Part shown: positions 49,187-58,173 of the stretch, in pieces
Position numbering within the stretch: position 1 is the first letter of the stretch
Layout: each line of letters starts with the position of its first letter
Source of the DNA: Owenweeksia sp.
GTDB taxonomy: Bacteria; Bacteroidota; Bacteroidia; Flavobacteriales; Schleiferiaceae
NCBI GenBank assembly: GCA_002695025.1
Contig: NZNV01000034.1
Span: 1 to 64,000, forward strand
Direction of reading: 5' to 3'
Length of the DNA: 64,000 nt
Notes under the pieces: generated by a model
What the model saw: the letters and a program-made list of their open reading frames with translations, nothing else
What the model was told of the DNA's origin: nothing
The model's database searches: none
Position numbers and translations under genes: made by a program

Positions 49187-50360
49187 GAGTAAGAGGCTTG
49201 CTGAGTTTAAACCCATGCGGCCGGCCATTCACTAAGATATTCAGCACATAGCCCCCGGCTGTCCATTCAAAGGTATCGAGCTGAAAATGGTGGTGTCCGG
49301 CTTCAATTTTGCCAAGCTTACCAAAATGCAGGCGCTGGCCGTTGGTGGAGAAGGCCTCCCAAAGTACGGTACTGCTTTCAGTAGTATAAATACCGATGGA
49401 AATACTATCCTGGAAATAGCGTGGGCCTGCCGTTATACTGTCTGTGTGGCTGGAAGTATCCTGTAATAAGGCTTCGGTATTCATCAATATTTCGGGGAGC
49501 TCTATAAAATACAGCTTGCCGTCTTTCGAATTATTCTTCTCATCGCTGAGCAACACTTTATTGTCTTCGTAAAAGCTGATGGACTCTTTTTGAGTAAAAC
49601 TATTGAAGTAAAGCACATTATGCTTGCCACTGAAAAAGCGGGTACCTTCAAAATAGTAGAACATCCATACTTTATCATAACCCAGCAGGAGCAAGGTGCG
49701 AGGATCTTCCCTGAAATCAGCAGCCGCTATCCAATAGGATTCCTTCATGCCACTGCCGGTCTTGAAACTATCTACTTTTTCCGCTATAAATTCACCCGGG
49801 TTGTCCGGTAAACGGTAGCAATAGGTGTAACCATCAAAAGGAGACGTACGGTTCTTAGAGAAAAGGTAAAGGGAATCACCAATGTGAACCATGGCTTCCA
49901 TATCAAAGTTCCGGTCTTCCTGGTCGGGAGGAAAGCCGTTTTGATCTTCATAGGAATAATGGATCTCCTGTAATTCAAAGCTATCGTTGCCGGATAATAC
50001 CATTTCTGCGTCTACTTTATAGATCACCAGGTCCTTTCTGCGGTTCCGGTTGTTGCCAAAATCACCAATGTACAGGTATCCCTCATCATCCTGGGTAAGG
50101 TCTTCCCAGTCCACGTTCACTGCACCGGGCAGGCAATACTGCTGGGTGAGCTTTCCCTTAAGATCCGTGGCCAGTATTTCCGGGCGGTTGCCGCTGTCAT
50201 TGATGAATACCACCTTTTGATCCTGCTGCCGGTACACCATGCCGCTGCATTCTTCCAGTTCCTCAGGAAGGGACGCCATTACGTGTAGTTCTACCGACTG
50301 ACCATAACCGATCAGGTAAGAGAGGAAAAAATAAAGTTGGTATACGATGTTCTTCAGCAT
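49146..50360 (-). CDS. Secreted beta-propeller-like protein with possible T9SS sorting domain
   Basis: This 404-residue protein has a signal peptide ending near IGYGQS. A propeller-like region (residues about 25-300) has repeated blades such as VVFINDSGNRPEILATDL, DWEDLTQDDEGYLYIGDFG and NFDMEAMVHIGDSLYLF, resembling SdiA-regulated or esterase-like propellers. Residues about 315-390 (VLWEAFSTNGQRLHFGKL, GGYVLNILVNGRPHGFKL) resemble a type A sorting domain but end in an unusual proline/lysine tail (TPKKNNAAPEEENR) instead of at the final strand. No enzyme activity is inferred. It lies 2 bases before the queA stop region on the same strand. Confidence 0.7.
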   Translation of the reverse strand: MLKNIVYQLYFFLSYLIGYGQSVELHVMASLPEELEECSGMVYRQQDQKVVFINDSGNRPEILATDLKGKLTQQYCLPGAVNVDWEDLTQDDEGYLYIGDFGNNRNRRKDLVIYKVDAEMVLSGNDSFELQEIHYSYEDQNGFPPDQEDRNFDMEAMVHIGDSLYLFSKNRTSPFDGYTYCYRLPDNPGEFIAEKVDSFKTGSGMKESYWIAAADFREDPRTLLLLGYDKVWMFYYFEGTRFFSGKHNVLYFNSFTQKESISFYEDNKVLLSDEKNNSKDGKLYFIELPEILMNTEALLQDTSSHTDSITAGPRYFQDSISIGIYTTESSTVLWEAFSTNGQRLHFGKLGKIEAGHHHFQLDTFEWTAGGYVLNILVNGRPHGFKLSKPLTPKKNNAAPEEENR

Positions 50361-50362
50361 AT

Positions 50363-51583
50363 TCAGCTCAGTATAAGACAGGCATCACCATAGCTCAGAA
50401 AGCGGAAATCATGCTCCAGTGCATAGCGGTACATTTCCTTCCATCTGTCTCCCAGGAGGGATGCCACCAGGAGCAGTAAAGTGCTCTTTGGCTGGTGGAA
50501 GTTAGTCAATAATCCGCCACAAAGCTGATGCCGATAACCCGGAGCTATAATGATGGCTGTTTTTAATTGTAATGTTTCCTGTTGTTTATGGATCAGGTAG
50601 TATTCTAATGCCTGCAGGCTTTCTTCCACACTGATGCCCTCCAGGTCTGTGCGGTAGGGGGTCCATTGATCCAGCAAAGGAATGGTTTCATCCCCGGGCC
50701 TTTCACCAACATGCAGCAATGCACCGAACCAGTACAGGCTTTCCAGTGCCCGCATGGCGGTTGTACCCACCGGTATAATTCGCTTATCCAGTCTTTGCCG
50801 GATGTCCTGTACAAATGACCGTTTAATGAATATTTCTTCTGCGTGCATTTCGTGCGAACCAATATCCTCACTTTCCACCGGTTTAAAGGTTCCGGCCCCC
50901 ACGTGCAGGGTAAGGTTGCTGTGATGGATACCTTTTGCCTCCAGCTTTTGCACCAGTTGTGGGGTAAAATGCAGGCTGGCGGTAGGGGCAGCTACGGAAC
51001 CATCATGGCGGGCAAATACCGTTTGGTAGCGATCACGGTCCGATGCTTCGGCTACGCGTTTCAGGTAGGGTGGCAGGGGAGTGCGTCCTGCTGTTTCCAG
51101 CACTTCGGCAAAAGTTAATTCACTATCCCAGCTGAAAGCAATACGGAAGGTTCCGTTGCAGTTTTCCATTTTTTCTGCCTGTAAAGTTCCGCCACTACCC
51201 AGGTTGATACGCAAAAAACCGGATTTCCATTTACGGGCACCACCCACCAGGCAGAGGTACTCTATGGACTTTTTGGTGGCCATAGCCTGCTGTATGTCCG
51301 TTCCCGGCAAAGGTTCCAGGCAAAACACTTCGATACTGGTGGTTTCATTTTTGGCAAATAGCAGGCGGGCCTGTACCACCTTAGTCTCATTGAAAATAAG
51401 ATGTGTATCGGCCGGCAGTACGGACTCTATTGCACGGAAGCTAAGGTGTGTGAAATTCTCACCCCGCTTGGCAATGAGTAATTTGGAGGCATCCCGCTGT
51501 GCTAAGGGAAAACGGGCAATACGTTCATCCGGTAGCTCATAGGTATAGTCCTCAATTCGTATTTTCTTTACATCTTCGTTCAA
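50363..51583 (-). CDS. queA: S-adenosylmethionine:tRNA ribosyltransferase-isomerase
   Basis: QueA transfers and isomerises the ribosyl part of SAM onto preQ1-modified tRNA to make epoxyqueuosine. The 406-residue protein has the family segments YELPDERIARFPL, TASLHFTPQLVQKLE, HVGAGTFKPVESEDI, HEMHAEEIFI and LTNFHQPKSTLLLLVAS. It is longer than E. coli QueA. The frame is open far upstream but no ATG fits. I place the start at TTG 51583 (LNEDVKKIRIEDY), which leaves a TATTTTTG promoter motif 20 bases upstream. This is only 12 bases from the TTG start of the divergent glycosyltransferase. Confidence 0.92.
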   Translation of the reverse strand: MNEDVKKIRIEDYTYELPDERIARFPLAQRDASKLLIAKRGENFTHLSFRAIESVLPADTHLIFNETKVVQARLLFAKNETTSIEVFCLEPLPGTDIQQAMATKKSIEYLCLVGGARKWKSGFLRINLGSGGTLQAEKMENCNGTFRIAFSWDSELTFAEVLETAGRTPLPPYLKRVAEASDRDRYQTVFARHDGSVAAPTASLHFTPQLVQKLEAKGIHHSNLTLHVGAGTFKPVESEDIGSHEMHAEEIFIKRSFVQDIRQRLDKRIIPVGTTAMRALESLYWFGALLHVGERPGDETIPLLDQWTPYRTDLEGISVEESLQALEYYLIHKQQETLQLKTAIIIAPGYRHQLCGGLLTNFHQPKSTLLLLVASLLGDRWKEMYRYALEHDFRFLSYGDACLILS

Positions 51584-51595
51584 AATTCCAAGTGC

Positions 51596-52717
51596 TTGGC
51601 CAGCAAAAATAAAAAGAAGGTAGTTGTAAGCGTAACTAATGATCTGGTAACTGACCAGAGGGTAAAGCGCAGCATTGAGGTGCTGCAGGAACTGGGCTTT
51701 GAGGTATGCTTTGTAGGACGTCAGCTCAGGGAAAGCCTGCCTGTAGAGCAACCTTATAAAACGGTACGTTTTAAATTGTGGTTCCGAAAGGGTTTCCTGT
51801 TTTATGCCAACTATAATCTGAGGCTCTTTACCTTTCTGATTTTCAGGAAATTTGATCTTTACCTGAGCAATGACCTGGATACTTTACTGCCTAATTTTTT
51901 GGTATCCCGGATGAGGGCTAAGCCGCTGGTATATGATTCGCACGAATATTTTACCGGGGTTCCAGAGATCCAGGGTCGCCCGGTGGTTAAGGGAATATGG
52001 AGTTTCCTGGAGCGTTGGCTTTTGCCCAAAGCCAATGATTTTATAACCGTGAACCAGAGTATTGCCAGCCTGTATTATGATGATTATGGTGTAGTAGCAG
52101 AGGTGGTACGCAATATATCCGACTCTCAATTGCCAGAGGTGCATAAAACCAGAGCTGCCCTGGGAATTCCGCAGGATGTCTATGTGTTGATCAACCAGGG
52201 CTCTGGCATCAATACCGACCGGGGCATGGAAGAGGCCTTTGAAGCACTTAAGAAAATGGACCATACCATTTTAATGCTGGTGGGAAAAGGAGATGTGCTG
52301 CCACTTTTGAAGGAAAAGGCCCGTTTGGAGGGTTTGCAAGAAAAGGTCTTATTCATTCCTCCACAACCTTACCTGGAAATGCTGCAATACACCTTAAATG
52401 CCGATTGTGGACTGAGCCTTGATAAAGATACCAACCTCAATTACCGCTACAGTTTACCCAATAAACTCTTTGATTACGTAAAATGTCACATCCCGGTGCT
52501 GGTATCTGATGTAGTGGAGGTGAGTTCCGTGGTACGTAATTATGATATCGGTGAGGTGATTCCCGACCACAGCGCAGCCAGTATTTGTGAAGGTATTGAA
52601 ACCATCCGCAAGAAGGGTAAGGCTTTTTACAGCCCCGGACTGGAGAAGGCGGCACGGGAAAACAACTGGGACGAAGAAAGGCAGAAACTGGTGGAGATAT
52701 TCAGGAAATACCAGTGA
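51596..52717 (+). CDS. Family 4 (GT-B) glycosyltransferase
   Basis: This 373-residue protein begins with a basic stretch and VVVSVTNDLVTDQRVKRSIE, the usual start of this Bacteroidota GT4 group. VYDSHEYFTGVPEI, ITVNQSIASLYYDDYG and the GT-B C-terminal domain (VLINQGSGINTDRGMEEAFEA, FIPPQPYLEMLQYT, SLPNKLFDYVKCHIPVLVSD) follow. Donor and acceptor are unknown; capsule or lipopolysaccharide assembly is plausible. The start is TTG at 51596, with no ATG before the first strand. It abuts the convergent kptA stop with no gap. Confidence 0.88.
   Translation: MASKNKKKVVVSVTNDLVTDQRVKRSIEVLQELGFEVCFVGRQLRESLPVEQPYKTVRFKLWFRKGFLFYANYNLRLFTFLIFRKFDLYLSNDLDTLLPNFLVSRMRAKPLVYDSHEYFTGVPEIQGRPVVKGIWSFLERWLLPKANDFITVNQSIASLYYDDYGVVAEVVRNISDSQLPEVHKTRAALGIPQDVYVLINQGSGINTDRGMEEAFEALKKMDHTILMLVGKGDVLPLLKEKARLEGLQEKVLFIPPQPYLEMLQYTLNADCGLSLDKDTNLNYRYSLPNKLFDYVKCHIPVLVSDVVEVSSVVRNYDIGEVIPDHSAASICEGIETIRKKGKAFYSPGLEKAARENNWDEERQKLVEIFRKYQ
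51604..51611 (-). promoter_or_regulatory. Putative -7 promoter element of queA inside the divergent glycosyltransferase gene
   Basis: The minus strand reads TATTTTTG, an exact match, 20 bases before the queA TTG start. It lies within codons 3-6 of the divergent gene. Confidence 0.45.
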
Positions 52718-53263
52718 TCATGAGAATTCTATGAAGGAGGACGGAACTTGCTCGGTTAACCAAACCCCATTAGCTGAGCAGTAAAACAATTGGCCTTGCT
52801 CATGCATTAACGCGGTATTAATCTTCAATACTACGGGTTTCCCATAACGCTGTCCTACTTTAATTGCCGTATCGATATCAGCAGATAAGTGTACATGATG
52901 CCTTTGGCCTTTTACCAGGCCCGATCTTCGTATGGAATCCAGGTTTTTTGTAGCCGTACCGTGGTACAGCACGGGCGGTGGTGTCTCGGCTTGGAGTTCC
53001 AGGTTTATTTCAAGTGAATGTCCCTGACTGGCGCGTATCCTTGTAAGATCATTGGAAAAAGTGAATCTCTTTTTACTATTGTTGGAAACCACAAATTCCA
53101 ATTCGTTCAGGGTCAACTCAAAAGCATATAGGTTGATCTTTTGCAAGAGGTCCTGAACATTCGCCCAGCCATTTGCATCTATCTCCAAGTGTATGGTTTC
53201 CGGTTGATGCCTCAGCACCAGGCTAAGGAATTTACTGGTACGGGTTTCTTTCTCCTTATCCAT
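52718..53263 (-). CDS. kptA: RNA 2'-phosphotransferase (Tpt1/KptA)
   Basis: KptA moves an internal RNA 2'-phosphate to NAD+, giving ADP-ribose 1",2"-cyclic phosphate. The protein of about 181 residues has TSKFLSLVLRHQPE (the Arg-His pair), ANGWANVQDLL, the RASQGHS segment, PPPVLYHGTATKNLDSI, QRHHVHLSAD and GKPVVLKIN, in family order. In yeast the enzyme finishes tRNA splicing; the bacterial substrate is unknown. Start choice is between ATG 53263 and 53269, both inside the end of the upstream glycosyltransferase. A more upstream extension would add unrelated residues. Confidence 0.93.
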   Translation of the reverse strand: MDKEKETRTSKFLSLVLRHQPETIHLEIDANGWANVQDLLQKINLYAFELTLNELEFVVSNNSKKRFTFSNDLTRIRASQGHSLEINLELQAETPPPVLYHGTATKNLDSIRRSGLVKGQRHHVHLSADIDTAIKVGQRYGKPVVLKINTALMHEQGQLFYCSANGVWLTEQVPSSFIEFS

Positions 53264-54155
53264 TGGCATTACGGCTAAGCTCTTTGGCCAGGTAGCCCAG
53301 TTTAAAAAGGTCAAAAGTGTACAATGGTGGATGAGGCCCGTTCAGCTTTTTAAGCCAGCTTTTCTTGCGGGTATGGTACAAAGCACGCATAATACCTACG
53401 GTGGCCGTACGCTCCAGTTTAGTCAGGGCCTGCAAAATTTTCACTTCTTCCGCAAAAGCGGGAAAATGTGTACGGAGCCACAGGAGATTTTTCAGGGAGT
53501 TCTTGGTTTTTTGAATAAACACATCGCTCTTTTCCAGTCCTTTATGAAGGATGGTGTTCTCCATTACTTGAAAGGGGGTTCGGGATATCTTCAGTTCGTA
53601 AGCAAAAAAGGTATCCTCGTGACCATAACCCTTGAGATCTTCTTTAAAGCGAACTTTTTCAAATACGGACCGATGTACAAAAAAGTTACTGCTGCGAAAA
53701 GCAGCATAAGCTTGTTGCTGCCTTTCGGGCAAGGGAGAAGTTTCCCGCTCCCGTCCGTACAGCCAGTGAAGTTGATATTCCGGGGCGGGCGGTTTATCAG
53801 AATATACATGCCCCCCGCAGAGTACACCCTCCAAGCGCTCTCCCCAGTAAGTATTCAAAAAGCCGGGATTTTCAATGGCCATATCACAATCCAGGAACAG
53901 GAGGTAGGTACCGGCAGACTCATCGGCCAGGCGGTTGCGTATAGCGGCCCGGCCTATATTTTCAGGGAGTTCCAGGTAATGTACTTCCGGCTCGTTCTTC
54001 AATACACGGTTGGATTCCAGGTAGGTGGCTTCCGAGCCATCATCGTATATCCTGAGCTCAAAGTGGAGGTTCAGGCTACGGGCTTGTTCCAGTAAGCTAT
54101 GCGCAAGCTCCGTTACCCTTTCATTGTACACAGGTATGCAGAGCGATAGGTCCAT
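53256..54155 (-). CDS. Family 2 glycosyltransferase
   Basis: This 299-residue GT-A enzyme starts MDLSLCIPVYNERVTELAHSL. It has RIYDDGSEATYLESN, NIGRAAIRNRLADESAGTYLLFLDCDM (the DxD region) and GYGHEDTFFAYELKI, and no membrane helix. This is a cytoplasmic transferase of surface-glycan assembly; the sugar is unknown. It lies 9 bases downstream of ftsE on the same strand, and kptA follows with an overlap, so the three form one transcript. Confidence 0.88.
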   Translation of the reverse strand: MDLSLCIPVYNERVTELAHSLLEQARSLNLHFELRIYDDGSEATYLESNRVLKNEPEVHYLELPENIGRAAIRNRLADESAGTYLLFLDCDMAIENPGFLNTYWGERLEGVLCGGHVYSDKPPAPEYQLHWLYGRERETSPLPERQQQAYAAFRSSNFFVHRSVFEKVRFKEDLKGYGHEDTFFAYELKISRTPFQVMENTILHKGLEKSDVFIQKTKNSLKNLLWLRTHFPAFAEEVKILQALTKLERTATVGIMRALYHTRKKSWLKKLNGPHPPLYTFDLFKLGYLAKELSRNANG

Positions 54156-54164
54156 AAAGGTAAT

Positions 54165-54851
54165 TTAGAGGCTCTTCTGCACGGTGGAAAACACCCTGCC
54201 ATCATCACACTTCAGGGTTTCGTGCGGAAACTTGAGAATGATAGAGTAATCATGCGTAGCCATCAGGATAGCCCTTTGGTTACGGGATATCTCCTCCAGT
54301 AGGATCATGATCTCCTCTGAAGTTCCGGGGTCCAGGTTACCGGTAGGTTCGTCCGCCAGTATCAGTTCCGGGTCGTTGAGCAAGGCACGCGCAATGGCTA
54401 CCCTTTGCTGTTCACCCCCGGAGAGCTGGAACGGCATTTTAAAACCTTTGGTGGCCATACCTACCTTTTCCAGTACCTCATTGATTTTGCTTTCCATTTT
54501 CTTCTTATCCTTCCAGCCGGTGGCTTTCAGTACAAAAAGAAGGTTATCAGATACGCTGCGGTCCGTAAGCAATTGAAAGTCCTGGAATACGATTCCCATT
54601 TTCCTGCGCAAAAAGGGAATTTCCTTTTCCTTGAGGTCGTGCAGTTTGAAACCGCATACCTCTCCCTGGCCGTGTTTCAGGGGCAGATCGCCATACAGGG
54701 TTTTCAGAAGACTGGTCTTTCCACTTCCGGTGGCTCCGATCAGGTAACGGAAGTCACCGGAATTGATGGTAAGGTTCACATCCGAAAGGATGAGGTGGTC
54801 ATTCTGAAAAATATTCGCTTCCTGTATTTGGATGATAGGTGCGGTACTCAT
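54165..54851 (-). CDS. ftsE: Cell division ATP-binding protein FtsE
   Basis: FtsE with FtsX forms an ABC-type complex that controls peptidoglycan hydrolases at the division site. The 228-residue ATPase has Walker [12 protein letters not shown]-loop [15 protein letters not shown], signature [16 protein letters not shown], Walker [14 protein letters not shown] and H-loop MATHDYSI. The FQDFQLL and [11 protein letters not shown] segments are FtsE-like. No ftsX gene is adjacent; in many Bacteroidota ftsX lies elsewhere. A TAGATTTG promoter motif sits 26 bases upstream. Confidence 0.92.
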   Translation of the reverse strand: MSTAPIIQIQEANIFQNDHLILSDVNLTINSGDFRYLIGATGSGKTSLLKTLYGDLPLKHGQGEVCGFKLHDLKEKEIPFLRRKMGIVFQDFQLLTDRSVSDNLLFVLKATGWKDKKKMESKINEVLEKVGMATKGFKMPFQLSGGEQQRVAIARALLNDPELILADEPTGNLDPGTSEEIMILLEEISRNQRAILMATHDYSIILKFPHETLKCDDGRVFSTVQKSL

Positions 54852-54876
54852 GGCGTGCCGTAAGGGAATTTTGGTT

Positions 54877-54884
54877 CAAATCTA
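54877..54884 (-). promoter_or_regulatory. Putative -7 promoter element of ftsE
   Basis: The minus strand reads TAGATTTG, an exact TAnnTTTG match, 26 bases before the ftsE start. Confidence 0.4.
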
Positions 54885-55029
54885 CGGGAATTAAAGGATA
54901 ATGCCTTGTTTTTATTTTTCCACCCTTTCAATAATAATCAACACCAATCGTTTGAAAAAACAATCGGGAAAACGAAATCATCGCTCAGGGAAACCCCTAC
55001 TTTTAAACATCCATTTGAAACTGAAGAGT

Positions 55030-58000
55030 ATGCCTGGCAAACGCTTGCGGCTGACCTTGTTATTAGGCATGGTCGGCTTGGTTTTTTCAATACATGCCCA
55101 ACCGGAACAAGTGCTTTCCGGACAGGAAGATCCGTATGAGGAAGGACTGGAATTATACCATAAAGGTCAATACGTACACGCCCAGAAACAATTAGACCTT
55201 GTAGCTGCGGATGTATACAACCGCAACCGCGAAACGCGCGCCTCTGCTGAGTATTACGCGGCTTTGGCGGCTATGAAGCTCTACAATGGTGATGCACGCG
55301 ACCGCGTGGAAAAATTTGCGGATACCTACGAGCTGAGTCCTCTGCGCAACCAGCTTTTCCTGGCCTATGCGAATTACCGTTTCAGTACCAAACAATACCG
55401 CGAAGCCGCTGCCTATTACGAAAAGGTGGATAAGTTCCGCCTGAACGAGGAGGACCTCAACGAATACCTCTTCAAAAAAGGTTATTCGCACCTGAGCATG
55501 GAGGAAAATAAGCAGGCACAGAAGATCTTTTTTGACCTGAAGGACAAAAACTCCACCTATGCCAATTCCGCCAAATATTACTATGCCCACCTGCTGTATG
55601 CGGATAGCAATTATACCGAGGCCCTGACCAATTTCCTGCCTTTGCAGGAAGATGCCTCCTTCGGACCGTTGGTGCCGTACTACCTGGCGCATATCTATTA
55701 TCGCCTGGGCGATTATGACAAATTGCTGGAAGTAGGTAAGGACCTGGTGAATAAGGCGACACCTACCCGGGCCCCGGAAATTGCCAAGCTGATGGCCGAT
55801 GCTTTTTACAATAAAGGCCAGTACGAGGATGCCATTGAATACCTGGAACTGTACAAGGAAAAGGGCGGGGCTATGCGTACGCAGGACCACTTTCAACTGG
55901 GGTACAGTTATTACCGAACCGGTAAGTACCGCCTGGCCATTGAGTCGTTCAACAAAATATCACGCGGTAATGAGGCTATGCAACAAAGTGCGTATTACCA
56001 CCTGGGCGATTGTTACCTGAAAGTAGGTGAAAAGCAACAGGCTATAACGGCTTTTAAGGCTGCTTCCGAAATTGATGCTTCGCCCACCGTGCAGGAAGAT
56101 GCTTTTTTCAATTACGGTAAGCTGGTATATGAACTGTCTGACCCTTATCGTGATGCCATTTCCGTGCTGAATGATTTCCTGGATTATTTCCCGGAATCAC
56201 CACGGGTGAACGAGGTAAACCGCTACCTGGCCAACCTCTATGTAACCACCAAAGATTACGACAAAGCCTTGCTGGCTATTAAAAGGACCGGGCTAAGTAC
56301 CCCTGAAATGAAGGAGGTATACCAGAAAGTAGCTTTTTACCGGGCCACAGAGATCTTTAACTCCCTGAAATACCGGGCCGCTATTGATAAATATGAAGAG
56401 TCTTTGCAATATCCCATCAACAAGCCGGTGGTGGCATTGAGCAAATACTGGATTGCCGAAGCCCATTATCGCCTGGAAGAGTACGATGAGGCCCTGGAAG
56501 GTTTTGAAGCCTTCCGCAACAGTCCCGGGGCTTTTAACATGACGGAATACAACCGTTCCCTGTACCAGACTGCTTATACATACTACAAGAAATTCGATTT
56601 CCAGAATGCCGCTACGCACTTCCGCAATTTTGCCCGTGAAGCGGATAAGAAAGACCCCAGGCTGCCGGATGCTTACCTGCGCCTGGCGGATAGTTATTTA
56701 TTGACCGGGGGATACCTGGTGGCTGCCGACTTCTACGGTTCTGCCCTGAAAACCGGTACCCGTGAAGCCGATTACGCCACTTTCCAGAAAGCGGAATGCC
56801 TGGGGCTGGCCGGTAAAAAGGATCAAAAAGTAGCCGAGTTGCAAAGCCTGCTGAAAAAATATCCCAATAGCATTTACGCAGAAGAGGCGCAGTACGAAAT
56901 TGCCGTTACCCAATTGCAAATGGAGAATTACGATCAGGCCATTACCGGTTTTAACCGCTTTATTGCCGATCATCCGCAATCTGATAAAGTGCCTTCTTCC
57001 AAACTGCAGATCGGGCTGGTGTACAGCAATACCGATCGTAATGCAGAAGCGCTGGCCGCATTCCAGGGGGTGGTAAAGGATTATCCCGGCACCGATGAAT
57101 CTATTGAAGCGGTGGGCCTGGCCCGCCTGATCTACGCCCGCCAAAACCGCATCAGTGATTACCTGGACTGGGTGGACGGACTGAACTTTGTGAACTTTGA
57201 ACGCTCCACTTTGGATAGTACGGCCTTCAACGCTGCTTTTGATATCTATTCAGCCGGGGATTGCAACGAAAGTGTAAAGGCCCTGAGCAATTACCTGAGC
57301 CGCTTTGAGAAGGGCATCTTCGCCCTGCGAGCCAACTACTACCTGGCCCAATGCGCCAATCAGCTTAACCAGGTTTCCCAGGCCAAACAAGCGTATGAGG
57401 CTATCCTGGAATTCCCGCGCAACGAGTATACCCCCATGGCACTGGAGAATGTGGCCGGCATGGCTTACCAGGCTAAGGAATACGCTAAAGCACGCAATTA
57501 CTACAAACAACTGGCGGATATTGCCCAGGACAAGGCTAAACGTACCCAGGCCCATGCCGGCATTATGCGAAGCAGCTTTGCACTGGGCGATTACAGCGAA
57601 GCGGCCGTTCATGCGGACCTGGTGTTGGGCATGGAAGTGCAGGATGCCACCCTGGTGCTGGAAGCACGGCAAATGGCTGCCGCTTCCTACTTTGAGAAAG
57701 GTGATCTGGACCAGGCACTGACGCGTTACGAGGAGATCGGCAATACGGCAGAAGGAGAGGCCAAGGCTAAAGCGCTCTACTACAAAGCGGATATCCTGTA
57801 TCAGAAGGGCGATTACGAAACCTCCACCACTGTGGTATACAAGCTTATTGAAGATCTTCCATCTTTTAAGGAATACAAAATGAAAGCCCTGATCATTCTG
57901 GCCAAAAACTTCTGGAAGCTGGAAGACATCTTCCAGGCCAACTATACCCTGGACTTTGTGATCAGCAGTGATTACAGCCCGTCCATTACAGAACAGGCAC

Positions 58001-58173
58001 GTAACCTGAAGGAAGAGATCAAGCTTACGGAACAACAGGCACAGGAACAAAAAACGGAACTCAACCGTAGCAACAGCGAGCCCATCATTCTCAATGAAGG
58101 GGAAGGGCTGATGATTATTGACGAATCTGAAGAGGCCAGTGAGCCTATGGATACAACTTTAAGAAATGAGTAA
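55030..58173 (+). CDS. Large secreted tetratricopeptide-repeat protein
   Basis: This protein of about 1047 residues has a signal peptide (MPGKRLRLTLLLGMVGLVFSIHAQ). The rest is nearly all tandem TPR/Sel1-like helical repeats, for example YHKGQYVHAQKQLDLV, YYRTGKYRLAIESFNKIS and YQKGDYETSTTVVYKLIE. It ends in a short acidic tail. It looks like a periplasmic scaffold similar in build to BamD/YbgF-type repeats. Its stop overlaps the start of an outer-membrane barrel gene, a pairing conserved in Flavobacteriia, so the two probably act together at the outer membrane. ATG 55030 is chosen because the upstream open stretch is lysine-rich and not signal-like. Confidence 0.88.
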   Translation: MPGKRLRLTLLLGMVGLVFSIHAQPEQVLSGQEDPYEEGLELYHKGQYVHAQKQLDLVAADVYNRNRETRASAEYYAALAAMKLYNGDARDRVEKFADTYELSPLRNQLFLAYANYRFSTKQYREAAAYYEKVDKFRLNEEDLNEYLFKKGYSHLSMEENKQAQKIFFDLKDKNSTYANSAKYYYAHLLYADSNYTEALTNFLPLQEDASFGPLVPYYLAHIYYRLGDYDKLLEVGKDLVNKATPTRAPEIAKLMADAFYNKGQYEDAIEYLELYKEKGGAMRTQDHFQLGYSYYRTGKYRLAIESFNKISRGNEAMQQSAYYHLGDCYLKVGEKQQAITAFKAASEIDASPTVQEDAFFNYGKLVYELSDPYRDAISVLNDFLDYFPESPRVNEVNRYLANLYVTTKDYDKALLAIKRTGLSTPEMKEVYQKVAFYRATEIFNSLKYRAAIDKYEESLQYPINKPVVALSKYWIAEAHYRLEEYDEALEGFEAFRNSPGAFNMTEYNRSLYQTAYTYYKKFDFQNAATHFRNFAREADKKDPRLPDAYLRLADSYLLTGGYLVAADFYGSALKTGTREADYATFQKAECLGLAGKKDQKVAELQSLLKKYPNSIYAEEAQYEIAVTQLQMENYDQAITGFNRFIADHPQSDKVPSSKLQIGLVYSNTDRNAEALAAFQGVVKDYPGTDESIEAVGLARLIYARQNRISDYLDWVDGLNFVNFERSTLDSTAFNAAFDIYSAGDCNESVKALSNYLSRFEKGIFALRANYYLAQCANQLNQVSQAKQAYEAILEFPRNEYTPMALENVAGMAYQAKEYAKARNYYKQLADIAQDKAKRTQAHAGIMRSSFALGDYSEAAVHADLVLGMEVQDATLVLEARQMAAASYFEKGDLDQALTRYEEIGNTAEGEAKAKALYYKADILYQKGDYETSTTVVYKLIEDLPSFKEYKMKALIILAKNFWKLEDIFQANYTLDFVISSDYSPSITEQARNLKEEIKLTEQQAQEQKTELNRSNSEPIILNEGEGLMIIDESEEASEPMDTTLRNE

